Of a stretch of 64,000 bases of DNA, positions 50,841 through 62,483 are shown in pieces. Source of the DNA: Halichondria panicea (Eukaryota > Porifera > Demospongiae > Suberitida > Halichondriidae); NCBI RefSeq assembly GCF_963675165.1, contig NC_087377.1, positions 14,938,198-15,002,197 of the forward strand, read 5' to 3'. The notes beneath the pieces were generated by a model that did not search any database, had not been told where the DNA came from, and saw only the letters and a program-made list of their open reading frames with translations. Positions within the stretch are counted from its first letter, which is position 1, and each line of letters begins with the position of its first letter. A program made the position numbers and the translations under genes.

Positions 50841-53656
50841 TGACCTTTTAATGACATTCCAGGCCAAATTGCTTTTCGTTTTTTGTTGACTCAGCAGTAG
50901 CGTCTATGTACTTCTGCTAGTCTCTATTTTAGCCGCCCTCTAAAAGTTGGGCGGCCTTTTTTTTTTTTTTTTCTTTAAAATTTTTGATGCAAAAAAGCAT
51001 ACAGGGTTTACAACAAATAGTGCTAGGCTAATAACGTTGTCTACCTGGGAACGAACAGACGAACAAGGCAGTAAAAAACAAAAAAAAACAAAAATGAAAT
51101 GTTAATTATAGGTTTGTTCAGAGCATGCAGTAACTACGGAGTGCAGGTATACAAACGGTGCAGGTGGTTTTTAAAAATGAGCGGGGTCTGTGCCGAGACA
51201 ATTTCATCAGGCAAGGCATTCCAATGTTTGATGACATCTATGAAATATGAAAATTTATGTGCATCTGTTGGTACAAACAGGGTGAAGAGTTGGACTGAGT
51301 TTAAACTTCTTGGAGATGGTTGTGGGTGGGGAGTGAAGGCTGTTGGAGGGATGCATGATTCTTTTCTTAGGATTTTAAAGCAAAGCTTCAACTTTTGCAT
51401 GCGTCTTCGGATAGACAGTGGCTTTAGGTCCATGCAGGGAGGAGCACAGAAACGGGTAGCTTGATGACCAGTCTTGGGTTATAACTCTTCCCGCAAATTT
51501 CTGAACGTTTTCCAGTAATTTTGTGGATTTGAGTTGGTGGGGGTCCCAAACTGCCCCACAGTAGTCTAGCTTCGGGAGTACAGTGGTTTGATATATCTTG
51601 TGGCGAAGGTGTTTTGGGGTGTCACGAAAGTTCCTATGTATTCTACCTAGCAGTTGTTTGGAAGACTTGGAGATGTTCTCAATGTGGGTAGACCACGATA
51701 AATTTGGTGTTAAGGTGACTCCAAGGTATTTAACTTCACTTGATGGGTTGATAGTCTGACCATTTAAGGAGATGGTGAGCCTTGGGCCGTTTTTGGATCG
51801 AGAGATTGGGAGGTACTGAGTTTTCTGATGGTTAGGGGTGAGACCGTGTCTTTGTATCCAGTTTGTAACCTGGTGAAGGTCTCCCTGAAAATCCTCCAGC
51901 TTGGCGTTTGTGTTGATCGGTTTAAAGAGTAAGATGTCGTCGGCATAAAGCATGAGGTGGCAGTCTCTCGAAAGCGATAGTTTTGAAATGGAGTTCATGA
52001 AGAGGTTGAACATGAGGGGTCCCAGAATGGACCCTTGAGGGACGCCTGAGGTCACAGGCACAGTGGATGATGATTTACCGTCAAGGACTACTTGTTGGGA
52101 TCTCGAGGTGAGATAGTCCCTGAACCAATTCAGTAGTGGTCCCTGGATTCCAAACGAGTGGAGTGCTTTGATGAGTTGGTTGTGCGGTACCGAGTCGAAA
52201 GCTTTCCTGACATCAAGAAATACCGCAGCAATTTGGGAGTGTTTTGCAAGCATGGAGTGCCAGGTGTTAGTGACTTTTAGGAGAGCTTCTTGAGTGGATG
52301 ACCTGGGACGGAATCCAAACTGGATGTTTGAGAGCAAGCTGTGCTTGGTTATGAACTTGGAGACATGGACATGAATTAGTCTTTCTAAGATTTTCGAGGG
52401 AAGGGACAGGAGAGATATAGGTCTGTAGTTTGAGCATTTGTCCATGTCTTTAGATTTGGGGATGGGGTTGATGTTCGATACTTTCCAGGCATGAGGGACT
52501 TTTTGATGAGTGAGCGACAACTGGAAGATTTTGGTGAGGTCACGAGAAATGGATGATGCAGTGCCTCTAAGCATGTGACCAGAGTTTCCATCTGGGCTAG
52601 TTGCAGTGTTGGTTTTTTGCTGAGACAGGAGTTTGTGCACTTCAGTTTCTTCAGGAGTAATGACAGTTAGTGTAGGATGACCAGGTGATGTTTTGATGGG
52701 GGATTTGGTTGAGGTGGCAGTTGTGAAACAGGAAGCGAAAAAGCGGTTTAGAAGATTTGCTTTGCCTAGAGAGGTGGATTCCGAATCAGTGCCAAAAGTG
52801 AGATCAACTGGGATTCGACTTCTTTTTGGAGAGAGTTTGTGAAACGACTTCCAGAAGTCCTGGGGGGATTTTAGTTTGGATGTGAGAGAGTCTAGGAAGC
52901 GGGAGTGAGCAGCTTTGAGTACTGCAGTGGTGTGGTTTCGGATGATTTTGTACTTGGACCAAGCTTTGTCGGTTGCAAGGTGACTGGCTTTCTTGAAGGT
53001 TTGGTGTTTCTTACGAATGAGCTTTAGCACTTCAGATGTGAGGTAGGGGAGGTTGTTTGTACGCTTCACAAGTCTTGAGGGGATGGAGTCAGACATAACA
53101 GACATAAAATGTGTATGCCAGTCTTTCCAGGCCGAGTCGATTGGTGAAGATTTGTCTAGAGAAAAGTTGGTTAGACTGTCATTCGCTGATTTGAAGTCAG
53201 CTCTTTGGTAAAGCCACATTTTTCTTTTAGGGGTTTTAGCAGGGGGGGACTACATTAGTGAGAGTTAGAAGGATGCATGAGTGGTCAGATATGAGGAGAG
53301 GGGTGACAGAATTGAGTAGGAGTGTGATAGACAGTTTGAGAGGTAAATATGATCAATTGTGGATGAGGTTGATTTTGAAGACCTGGTAGGATGGGAAACC
53401 ACTTGGGACATATCGTGTCCTAATCGCGAGTCTATGTTATAGAGGGCGACTGATTCATGAGACAATATTTAGGCACGGTTTCTGTCGCTGATTCTGTTGA
53501 CAACTATAGTTGTGTTTGGTGTCTGTGATGATTACTGGACCTAACCCTATCAGCACATAATACCTATACTAGCTAGATCCGCCTAGATCCAGTCAGTTCT
53601 GCTGCTGATCAGCAAAAACGAAAAGCAATTTGGCCTGGAATGTCATTAAAAGGTCA
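50841..53656. mobile_element. TA-flanked terminal-inverted-repeat element carrying a LINE
   Basis: Perfect 45-bp inverted repeats occupy 50839-50883 and 53614-53658 (TGACCTTTTAATGACATTCC inward), including flanking TA dinucleotides at 50839-50840 and 53657-53658. Similarity extends imperfectly about 20 bp further inward. This is a Tc1/mariner-like signature. No transposase is left. Most of the interior is the CR1/L2-type LINE described separately. Confidence 0.75.
50958..53470 (-). mobile_element. CR1/L2-type non-LTR retrotransposon, 5'-truncated and frameshifted
   Basis: On the minus strand a 614-residue frame (53219-51375) encodes a reverse transcriptase with YRPISLL, FLDVRKAFDSVPH, SGVPQGSILGP and the catalytic LYADDILLF (YADD codons at 51936-51947). 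It is preceded by the end of an APE-type endonuclease in another frame (53465-53265, STIDHIYLSN), with a disruption near 53240-53265. The C-terminal part after about 51430 continues in a third frame (51433-51134, DVIKHWNALPDEIVSA). The element ends in a poly-A tail, seen as the T-run near 50960-50977 on the plus strand. Two frame breaks and loss of the 5' end make it inactive. Confidence 0.85.
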
Positions 53657-53658
53657 TA

Positions 53659-54361
53659 TTTCCCACCTACTACACTTTTGCCATGTAGTCTAGTGGGGTT
53701 TAACTGTCATAAATTGGCACCTCAGGGCTACAAGGGAAAATATGGCTCATAAATTGGCACCTCAAGCATATGCAACTAAAATTAAAATAATGGTGTTTTC
53801 GATGAATGAAGATGAATGAAATGTCTTGCAAGAGAAACAAAATATCATAAATAAAACACATAGAGTCGGGTGTAGTCTGTAAGACTAGTTCATCAAAAAT
53901 TCTGCTGTGTGCTTGCAGAAGGAGCTGCTTTAGAGAGACTCTGGGAGACTAGCTGGCTCAGGCAGACTTGCTCACTAGCACTAGTACTGCACGCACTGCA
54001 CTAGGCCTGTTCAGCTTCTGTATTCAAAGAAAAAGAAGCCAGTTTAATAATAATATAGGAGTGGCTAATTTAAGCTTACCTTTGCTTGCTTACTAGCCTG
54101 GCATAGCCAAAGAGAGCTAGCTGTGTTGTTTTTTCTGGCTGGTTCAGTGCTGCAGCACTAGATGGAGGGAGGGGCTGACTAATTGCACAGAGCTGTACCG
54201 GTCGCTTGGAGGGAGGGGCTGGCTGCTCATAATATTATTCTGTCGCAAGGCTTTGAGTGTGGACAGGAGCCCTGGTGTGGACGAGCTCTCTTTTTCCTAG
54301 TTGTCTTCTTGTTTGAATAGTGTTGCTATGTGGTATCCATGCAAGCTTATATAGCTGGATG
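53659..54361. other. Repeat-block interior, no gene seen
   Basis: Two copies of ATAAATTGGCACCTCA (about 53710 and 53748) and two of GGAGGGAGGGGCTG (about 54166 and 54210). No coding signal recognised. Confidence 0.5.
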
Positions 54362-54370
54362 CATAGCAAC

Positions 54371-54970
54371 TAGCCTCGATTCCAGGCCGATTAAAATACG
54401 GCCTGGTACCTATTGCAGGGGTGATAGTGCGCATGCGTTAGTTTATTCTCCAGAATCTGGGGAATCCCCTTTTTCTTTCTCTCATCTCTTTTCTATCTTT
54501 GTACATCAGCTTAGCTCTCTATTGCGTTGTTCCAGAAGGCTTTCACACTAGTCTGAAGCCAGAAGAGGCTCTCATCTACCTCTATGACGGTTGTATGGTC
54601 AGGATGTCTTACCTTGGATCTGTACAGGCTATGGGAAGTGCATGGTGCCTCAAACTGCTACTTGCGAAGACAACCCGGCTATAGGACCATCCTAGACGTA
54701 GATGAGAGCCTCTTCTGTCTTAAAACTAGTGTTCAAGCCTTCTAGACCAACGCAATAGACGGCATAAGCCACAGCTTTACAGAACTCAGTCATAGAGATA
54801 AAGTATTACGGAACATATTTTTAGTAAACGGACTAATTTCCTGTGTAATTTACTAAGGTTTTACGTTCGTAGTACGATTACCCATATTCTGGGTAATTTG
54901 AAGCGCATGCGCACTATCACCCCTGCAATAGGTACCAGGCCGTATTTTAATCGGCCTTGAATCGAGGCTA
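54371..54970. mobile_element. MULE-like foldback element, 9-bp target duplication (copy 2)
   Basis: 600-bp element beginning TAGCCTCGATTCCAGGCCG and ending with its inverse (ATCGAGGCTA). It is flanked by CATAGCAAC (54362-54370 and 54971-54979). The first ~70 bp of each arm are nearly identical in inverse and contain CAGGCCG-loop-CGGCCTG and GCGCATGCG. Pairing continues far inward (54520-54595 with 54685-54760), so most of the element is one long foldback. Short ORFs in it are shadows of the arms. Confidence 0.9.
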
Positions 54971-55028
54971 CATAGCAACCAGTCAGCCAATCAGATGAGA
55001 CATATATCAGTTAATGCACAGTGCCTCG

Positions 55029-55115
55029 GGGTTTATGTGACAGTAAACCACACCTCCCCCTCGGGCTTACGCCCTCGTAGTCGGGAGGTTTACTGTCATA
55101 AACCCCTCTACACTG
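55029..55115. repeat. Palindrome
   Basis: GGGTTTATGTGACAGTAAACC...CCTCCC pairs with GGGAGG...GTTTACTGTCATAAACCC around a GC-rich centre. GGGGTTTAACTGTCATAAA at about 53696 is a related single arm. Confidence 0.65.
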
Positions 55116-55167
55116 TACATTAACTAATACATAATTAGTGAAAGTTCAAGTGATGTCCGACCTCCTC

Positions 55168-56211
55168 TGGATCACCACACCAATCGGTTTGACCCTTGAC
55201 CTTTCAACTTTAAAGTTTCGCTAGAAACTTGTATTGTATGTGCGCATGTCAATTGATATATAATGCTGGAATACAGAAAACAGTGTGAGACAATACTGGA
55301 TGAATAAGTGACGCAAATTACATGATAACACGCATGAAAACATGGTCCGAAGAGGTTAAATACAGAAAACATGTTCTGGCATAATAAATGAAAGTGTGTT
55401 TACAGAGTTATGAGTTATGAGCAACACTTAGCGCTTCCCAAAACCTCCATGGTTCTTGAGGCCATACAGCATTTTTCTTTGAAAAGAGCTGTCTGGTTGT
55501 GGTACTGTGTTGGTAGTGTAAGGTGGAGTGCACAGGTTGATGATGTGGGGAACATTCCTTTTGGGCAGAATGCGAGTACAGGCGACAAGTCTAACCCCAA
55601 TGGAGGCACTGACTCTGCCCCAGTGAAGAAAGCCAGCTCAAAGTGACGACATCACTTCCTGCATAAACACAAATACCAAGGATAAAAGAAGAGAGGGCAT
55701 GCAACTTGGGAAACATCAGAATTCATAATACGACTGGCCCTCTTGGAGCTTCACTTCTGTCTTGATCTTTAATAGCTAGCTATAGATACGTAATACGTAA
55801 GTAGTCGAGTTCCGGTCTAGTCTAAGGCCATGCAAAGTCAATTTGTAGTTTCTCAGGCCCTCGCGCTTGGAAATTGGCAGCTTTACAAAAAAGTTAAATA
55901 TCACGTGACCTCAAATTAAAGGCACTAAAAGAAAAGAAAAGGATAAATTTGTATGGTTTTTTGGTCATGAATATAATTATGACTAAAATTAATAAGTAAA
56001 AATTATGCACTTCCGCTTATTGAGGAAGTTAGGGGTGTGTTTTCAATTAAAATTCTATGAATATCATTATTATTAAATGCCTCAATCCGCTTGCTATTTT
56101 AGGAATAATATATAGCCTGAGAAACTACAAATTGACTTTGCTTGGCCTAATATAGTGTCAAGGTGAAGGTTAGGAGCTCAGGTCAAGGGTCAAGCATAGA
56201 GGCGGCATGGC
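55168..56211. other. Repeat-block interior, one doubtful ORF
   Basis: A 78-codon plus-strand frame (55410-55646) and a minus-strand shadow are present. Neither has a recognisable motif or splice support, so I do not call a gene. Confidence 0.4.
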
Positions 56212-56328
56212 AAAGCGACAAACCGATTGGAAATGATCGATGAACCGATTGGTGTGATCGACAAACCGATTGGAAATGATCGATGAACCGATTGGTGACA
56301 ATGGTGTGATTGACAAACCGATTGGAAA
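56212..56328. repeat. Inverted subterminal repeats (TGATCGACAAACCGATT)
   Basis: Five copies of ACCGATTGG with alternating GATCGATGA or GATCGACAA spacers, the reverse complement of the array at 50708-50796. A hAT-like insertion interrupts the array; the remainder resumes at 57136. Confidence 0.75.
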
Positions 56329-57135
56329 CAGGGGCGTTTCTAGAGATTGAAGCAGGAGGGTGCTCAAAAGTACAGAAAAAAAAATGAAGCCGCGCGCATA
56401 GCGCGCGCGATTTTACGCCCCCGCATTTATTGCGGCATATCTTTCATACATCCAGCTCCTCCCCCATGCAGCCTTGCAGCAAAAAAGTACAGCACACTGC
56501 CCAAGAAAAGAGCGGCTCCTACTATTCTCCTCTAGAGCTTCTCTCTTCCATTCTAGTTCTGTTACTATGTTACTAGTCAAAGCATCTAGCTACAATAATT
56601 TTTCTGTGTATCTTCTTGTAAATGACAATATAATGTATAATGTTGTAGTTTGTAGCCCAGAGTAATCTATAGTACCGGTACTATAGCTCATAGTTCCCTG
56701 CTAAATACACTCAAATGGGATCTAATGCATGCATAGCGTGATAATAAGACGTAATTATGAGTCAGTCATCTTGTAGGATCTCCATGCACTATTCTTCTGG
56801 GGTACATCCTAGCAAACTGGTCAATCACAATGGGGATGTCCAGTCATTCTAGTGTTAGTCATTGCTTCTCAGTATCTCTCAGTGGAGCAAGAGGTGACTG
56901 AGATAGTGCAGAGGATCTATTATGCATGCAATTAGCATTACATAACAACATTGGAATGGCAATACTGATTGCACATGCTCAATTGGGCGTGGTCATGACT
57001 TGTAATCGTTGTGTCAATGAGATAGAGCTGCACAGTTAGCTAGCTAGCTACTGAGTGATACGATTAGTTTCATGGTTGTCTGGGAGGACAGGGGGGTGCT
57101 CAAGCCCCCAAAGCCCCCCATTGTACACGCCACTG
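56329..57135. mobile_element. hAT-like insertion with 5-bp target duplication
   Basis: 807-bp insertion with ends CAGGGGCGTTTCTAG and GTACACGCCACTG. Beside both ends lies GGAAA (56324-56328 and 57136-57140). Removing it restores ATTGGAAATGATCGATGAAC, exactly the repeat unit of the host array, so the borders are well supported. The subterminal GGGTGCTCAA motif is near both ends in the same orientation. There is no transposase ORF. Confidence 0.75.
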
Positions 57136-57245
57136 GGAAATGATCGATGAACAGATTGGTGTGATCGACAAACCGATTGGCAATGATTGATGATTGACCT
57201 GCCATCCCCATTCTGTCATGCCTGAGTGGCGCTCCATATAAGCAG
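57136..57245. repeat. Right inverted arm of the 50.7-57.2 kb repeat block
   Basis: Continues the ACCGATTGG array and ends GTCATGCCTGAGTGGCGCTCCATATAAG, the imperfect inverse of 50665-50705. Confidence 0.7.
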
Positions 57246-57967
57246 AGATTGAAGAGAGAGGGATATGAAACTTGATGACGTGTACATACAATCTGTGTTG
57301 CCCAAAATGGGCGTGGCACATTGTCTCTTTACTGCAAGTTCTATGTAAAATCATGTAAAATACTTTGTGGGACTGTATCTCTGGACTTGCTGCTACATAT
57401 AGAACAAAGTTGATATTAAATGCAAGAGTGGACCTTTGGGAAGTGCAACAGCTCATCAACTAAGAGCCAAGAGACAGCTTGTTCGATCACTTCAACTTTT
57501 TTGACCTCTTGTACTTGTCCTGGAGCAAAATTTTGCAAAATTGTACACTAAAAATCAATTATACTTTCAGCATCAGAGCGATCTAGCCTTTGAGACAGGC
57601 ACAAGTACATAGAATACATAGCTAACATTAAAACTCATCACTGAACCATCTTATGAAAACCAACTTGCTTTCTGCTACAGTCCCACAAAGGCTAGTATAG
57701 CCAATAAACCAGGGAATCTGGCGTTCTGGATTTTATTGCCACCAAATATATTTTAAAACAATCTGTGGCTAGTCAATTATATGATAATAATTCTTCAAGT
57801 GAGTCATCCAGCTTCCCATGGGCCTGTTTTGTTTTATTTACAAATTAAACCGCCATTTTTATAGCAACACGGAGTGCCTAAACTTTTTACTCTGATTTAC
57901 ATTGAGCACATAAGCTCACGTGACTAGTTTCATATCCCCTTCTCTTCAATCTCTGATGAGTAAGCTA

Positions 57968-58608
57968 CAGAGTTTTTCAGGTTGCTTGCAAAAGTTGAAT
58001 TGTGGAAATTTGACTCGCGTGTGTTTTGCTCACGTGCCTCAGCCTTATAAGTCAAAATTAAAGTGGGCAGGGAGTACAGGCATTGTAGCTCGATTGTAGC
58101 TAGCTAGCTGAACAACACACATTCAAAGCTTTGTACTAGACTTTAAGTTGCTAGACCCTCAGAGAAGAAGTGAGTGGGATCTTAGATCTGTAGTGTAGTA
58201 TTACTTGCTGGAGAGCATAATTCACCAGCATACATACAATAATAATTGAATTGTGTGTATGCTGGAGAAATCCTATATGCTCTCCAATAATATATACTGC
58301 AATCCTAGAATCCTATAGGCTGGCTCCCAATTCTTCTGTTTTACTGCTGAGTTGAGTATTTTCTGGGGATCTGTCTTTAAAAAGTCTAGACGAACCTGTA
58401 TGAATTTGACAAAATATATTACAGTGTCAGATTATCACTCCCTTCATTTGTATGAACACTGAACAACTTCTAAAATTGTGCTGTTTTTTGCTATCATTTC
58501 TCTCCCCCACCCACTCTTATAAGCTAATTAAGGCTAAGGCACGTGAGCAAAACATCACGTGAGTTAAATTTCCACAATTAATTGTTGCAAAAACTCTGAA
58601 AAACTCTG
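57968..58608. mobile_element. TA-flanked MITE with ~110-bp inverted arms
   Basis: 641-bp element with ends CAGAGTTTTTCAGG and AAAAACTCTG flanked by TA (57966-57967 and 58609-58610). Arms contain GTGGAAATTTGACTC and GTTTTGCTCACGTGCC in inverse orientation. A second palindrome (GGAGAGCATA...TATGCTCTCC, about 58211-58288) is nested inside. Non-coding. Confidence 0.8.
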
Positions 58609-59038
58609 TAGCTAGCTAGTGAGCCAGCCAACAAACTATTCCATGTGGTGATCACTCAACTCCAAATAAAGATCACCATTAGGTCATTGAGATAAGAGCC
58701 ATGTGCTTCCAGAGATGTGCTTCAGCTAGCCATGTGCTTTTATAGAAAAGAAGTTGAACTTTTGTCTGGATGTAGGTACCTAGTACCTAGTTTGGAGAAA
58801 AATAGAGGTGCATTCAGGGCCACAAAAAATGCTGCAGATTTCAGGTGGGAAGATCGGATTTAGCTGTTGCTACAATACTGAATTATTCTCTTTTATGTCA
58901 GATGGTGGTGTTTCGAGCAATGACTATTTGTAGACACCAAAACGACTAGAAAGAGGAGGAAAAACATAGTGTGAGCCATGCAGTATGATGTTGATGTATT
59001 TTTAAACGTTTGTTTTTATAAATACGTAGTGTCTCCCC

Positions 59039-60100
59039 TAGCCTCGACTCCAGCCCCTTGAATAGTGGGCCTGGTATTTACTGTTGGCGCGTGGGTGGAC
59101 AATTAATTTATTATTTACCGTATTTTATCTCATTGAACGTTAAAACAGTATTTTATCTTATTGTGATAAAGAACAAAAAGGAGAGGCTACCTCTCTGTAT
59201 ATACTGTAGACAGAGACAGCTAAGTAAAACATCAGCTCTGTAGATTTATTCATTAACTTGAGGCTCGGATCGGATACACACTCAGGCGACAAGTTAATCT
59301 TAGTTAAACCTGTGGGTAAAAAATAAATGTGGATAAGTACAGTGGCTGTGACGTAACATAATGTGAGGACTACTTATTGATTTACACAATAGATTTACCA
59401 TTGAAAGCACTATCCATTAATACACACTCAAGCAACAAGTCCCTCGGATCGGATACACACAAGTCCCTCGGATTGTAAACACATTCAGGCCACACAGTTC
59501 TCGGACCAGATACCACGTACTTACTCTGTGACCAATTTTCGGCAAATGTCACAACAATACTGCCTTCCAGAGAGAATGGCACTGAACGTCGAACAGACAC
59601 ACCAACACTTTGAAGATGGCTTCACTCAGAGAAACAAGAGGAGAAATCACCATCACAACACTTCTTTCAGAGAGAGGTGCACTGGTCCTGTCAAGCTTCA
59701 CATCAATCAAGAAAGGGAGTGTCTGGAAAGCAGATGGACTTGCTCTGGGACTTGCCATAGCCTAGCCGGTCGGTACGGTACCCACATAAACACCAGCGTA
59801 CAGACACTTCAACGCCTCCAGCTGCTTGTCTTTCAAGACTAGACCTGGTTTTCCAACACAGGATAACACGTACGCGAGAGCAGAAGAGAAGGTAGCAGCC
59901 ATTACACAACTTGGACTAGATTTCTTTTTTCAATGACATCATTATAAATGAAACGGATATCAATGTTTTACAAACTAATGCGGAATAAGAATACTGATAA
60001 ATATACTGCAATTTACGATTACCCAGATTCTGGGTAATTCTGGCGCATGCGTAAACAGTGTATACAGGCCGTCTTTCTCAGCGGCTTGGAATCGAGGCTA
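59039..60100. mobile_element. MULE-like foldback element, 9-bp target duplication (copy 3)
   Basis: 1,062-bp element starting TAGCCTCGACTCCAGCC and ending GGAATCGAGGCTA, flanked by TGTCTCCCC (59030-59038 and 60101-60109). The right arm has GGCGCATGCG and ATTACCCAGAATCTGGG-like sequence shared with copy 2. No recognisable transposase is present; the ORFs at 59382-59842 are short and unlike known proteins. Confidence 0.85.
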
Positions 60101-60679
60101 TGTCTCCCCCATCTCTAGCTATAGCTCCTGTCCAGAAGTAACACCCTCGCTCGAAGAGTCTCTCAGGATAAGTTTTCTTTTTTTATGCCAATAGTACACT
60201 TATTAAGGTAGCTTCAGTGTTACGGATTCACTATAATTATTTCGGCACAAATTGTTTTCTTAGTCTAATTATTCGCATATAACTTAGGTAATTTCACAGT
60301 TTTGATTTTCTAATTAATGCTCTAAACACGAAAAATGTGTAACACACCAAATAATTTGTAAGAAATTGTTGTCCTAACCGTTGATTTCTCCCTTACAGTT
60401 GGATAGGGATCAATTGGATCTGGTCACCTATATACAAGCACTCATCACAGCCACAGGACCGTGCAGTGGGTATATACAGATCAAGATGTCTTCTCTGCCA
60501 ATTCCATATGGTATGCCTACTTTGACTCAACTCTTGTGTTTTGTATAATTTTCTGTCACGCATATAGATTTTGTGTTTATGATTATCAATGCAAACATTT
60601 TTGCGAAAAGAGAGGAGGGGGTGTACTGCATGCGTGCATGGTATTTTCAATGGGTTGGAAGTCATGTAACCTATATGTT

Positions 60680-60965
60680 TTATGCACATGAAAGGTGGAA
60701 CCAACTGGTAGAATGTCTGCTACATGAAACATGATATATTGTCTTATAGATTTCATGTGCATGAAAGGTAAAACAATTGGTAGAATGTCTGCTGCATGAA
60801 ACATGATATTGTCTTATAGATTTCATGTGCATGAAAGGTAAAACAACTGGTAGAATGTCTGCTGCATGAAACATGATATTGTCTTAGAGATTTCATGTAC
60901 ATGAAAGGTGAAACAACTGGTAGAGTTTCTGCTGCATGAAACATGATATTGTGTAGGTGTTTCCT
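60680..60965 (+). repeat. About 70-bp tandem array, four copies
   Basis: Units contain CATGAAAGGTAAAACAACTGG...GCTGCATGAAACATGATATTG. The false minus-strand ORFs here are this array in different frames. Confidence 0.9.
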
Positions 60966-61255
60966 GTACATGCATGGGATTTAGCCCTATCTTGTACCTG
61001 TCACACAGCATGAAATTCTATGTTTCTTGTAGGCAGAAAATGTAATTGAGACACTATGTGTCATCCACATTTCTTTTAAAACCCACAGAATGAAATGTCA
61101 TTTTTGGTCCAGTGCATGAAATAATCTGTAGGTTAGTTTGAGCAGGTGAGCCCCCTAGCCTCCCTGGTTCTTACGGCTATGTTAAAGGTACAGATAAAAT
61201 TCAACGTGTGTTTTGTGCTCTGCGCATGGTATGTATGAGTATAGATAAACGTTTA

Positions 61256-61345
61256 TATGGTATAAGGTTTCCCTCTCCTGTTCCATGAAAACAAGCAAAG
61301 TTAATAAGGGGTTTTCTTAGAAGTATTGTGGACAATCATAATCAT
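61256..61345 (+). pseudogene. Decayed duplicate of the GH38-like pseudogene 3' end
   Basis: GTTAATAAGGGGTTTTCTTAG...ATTGTGGACAATCAT matches about 42278-42316 (GTTAATAAGGGGTTCTCG...ATTGTGAACAATATC). It keeps the same position relative to a downstream IgGFc/sushi gene as the original. Confidence 0.55.
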
Positions 61346-62015
61346 TAGTGAATAAAGGAAGTCAGGGCTTGTACAAATGTACTTTGTTTATATCACTTGT
61401 TAGGACTCAGGAAACCTTGTAGAAGCAACTACCTAGAATGAAGCTAATGAGGTGTGTATTATGCGGCAACGTGGTCATTACTATATACCTGTGCATTCTT
61501 ATTGGGCACCTTCCTGTGAGACTGAGTGACTGAGTGTTGTACACAATTTTATAGTGCTGATTGCTATCTTTTAAATCTGGGCTGCTGTAAATTGTATTGT
61601 GTACATCATCATGAACACCATGGAAGAGGAGTAAAGATCTATAGGTAAAGCCTGTAAACGATTAACTTCATGCATGTATGCATGCATGTGGTGCCCTAAA
61701 TTAACACAAGCACAAAATAGATCACACCGACTGGTACAGCCACAGCCTAACTCTGCTTTAGCCGTAGTCTGTAGCAAATTGTGATAATTAATAATTATTG
61801 ATCTCACAACCTTTTCTTTGGCATCATACTATCTAAAACATGCATTAATAGCTTTTATGGTTGGCTCCTTGGTCTTGTTTACTTTGATGGGCTCAAGAAA
61901 CCTTATACCCTTATTGGATGTGTTAGTGATTTGGAACAAAGTCACTCCTACCTACATAATAGCATATGGCTCGCATACCTTGCACAGGTGTATGTATGAA
62001 TTTAATGAGCTATTT

Positions 62016-62060
62016 AATGAGCTACAGAATTGCTACTCTGGACCATGACATAATCACGAT
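62016..62060 (+). pseudogene. Dead copy of receptor exon 1
   Basis: AATGAGCTACAGAATTGC...ATAATCACG is close to the signal-peptide exon at 42734-42779 and to 62484-62530, but carries indels and has no following donor or IgGFc exon. Confidence 0.6.
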
Positions 62061-62129
62061 ATAAAAGTGTGCATTCGAACCATACCAATATCAAACCATA
62101 AAACATCAAAGCCAACCAATCTTGTTTTC

Positions 62130-62149
62130 GTGTGTGTGTGTGTGTGTGT
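62130..62149 (+). repeat. (GT)n microsatellite
   Basis: Short pure GT run between the dead exon 1 copy and the second receptor gene. Confidence 0.9.
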
Positions 62150-62483
62150 TTCCCCACTTTGAACCAACTAATTGCATGGATACAAACATTTTCAAGCAGT
62201 TTCATCTTTATTGCTATCTAGTCAGACACATTCAGCTTGTACCATTAGCTAGGCCTCAGGAAACCTACACTCTAATGCAAGTACCTAAAATGAAGATGAA
62301 GTGTGTTATTGTCACTCCTACTTGTATTGAGTGACATGCCTCACATACCTTCCAGGAACTAGCTATCATTTATTATTGCATGTGGTAGACCTCTACAAGA
62401 AACTGTAATTTATAGCTCATCTAGTGAGTATTGTTTGTCTCACTGAATAGACAGTTAATCAGTAACTAGATCTAGCTGCTAAA

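Larger units (their letters stand above)
60110..62483. other. Intergenic stretch upstream of the second receptor gene
   Basis: Holds the 70-bp array (60680-60965) and the decayed duplicate fragments at 61256 and 62016. Elsewhere, short sequences resembling the 42.3-42.7 kb upstream region recur (CTCAGGAAACC, GACATGCCTCACATACC), which suggests more than one round of local duplication. Confidence 0.5.

Noticed and set aside
55410-55646. 78-residue ORF as a gene
   Set aside because: No recognisable domain, it lies in repeat-rich DNA, and a minus-strand frame of similar length overlaps it.
59382-59842. Possible transposase ORFs in the third foldback element
   Set aside because: Frames are short, overlap on both strands and show no DDE or zinc-finger motif.
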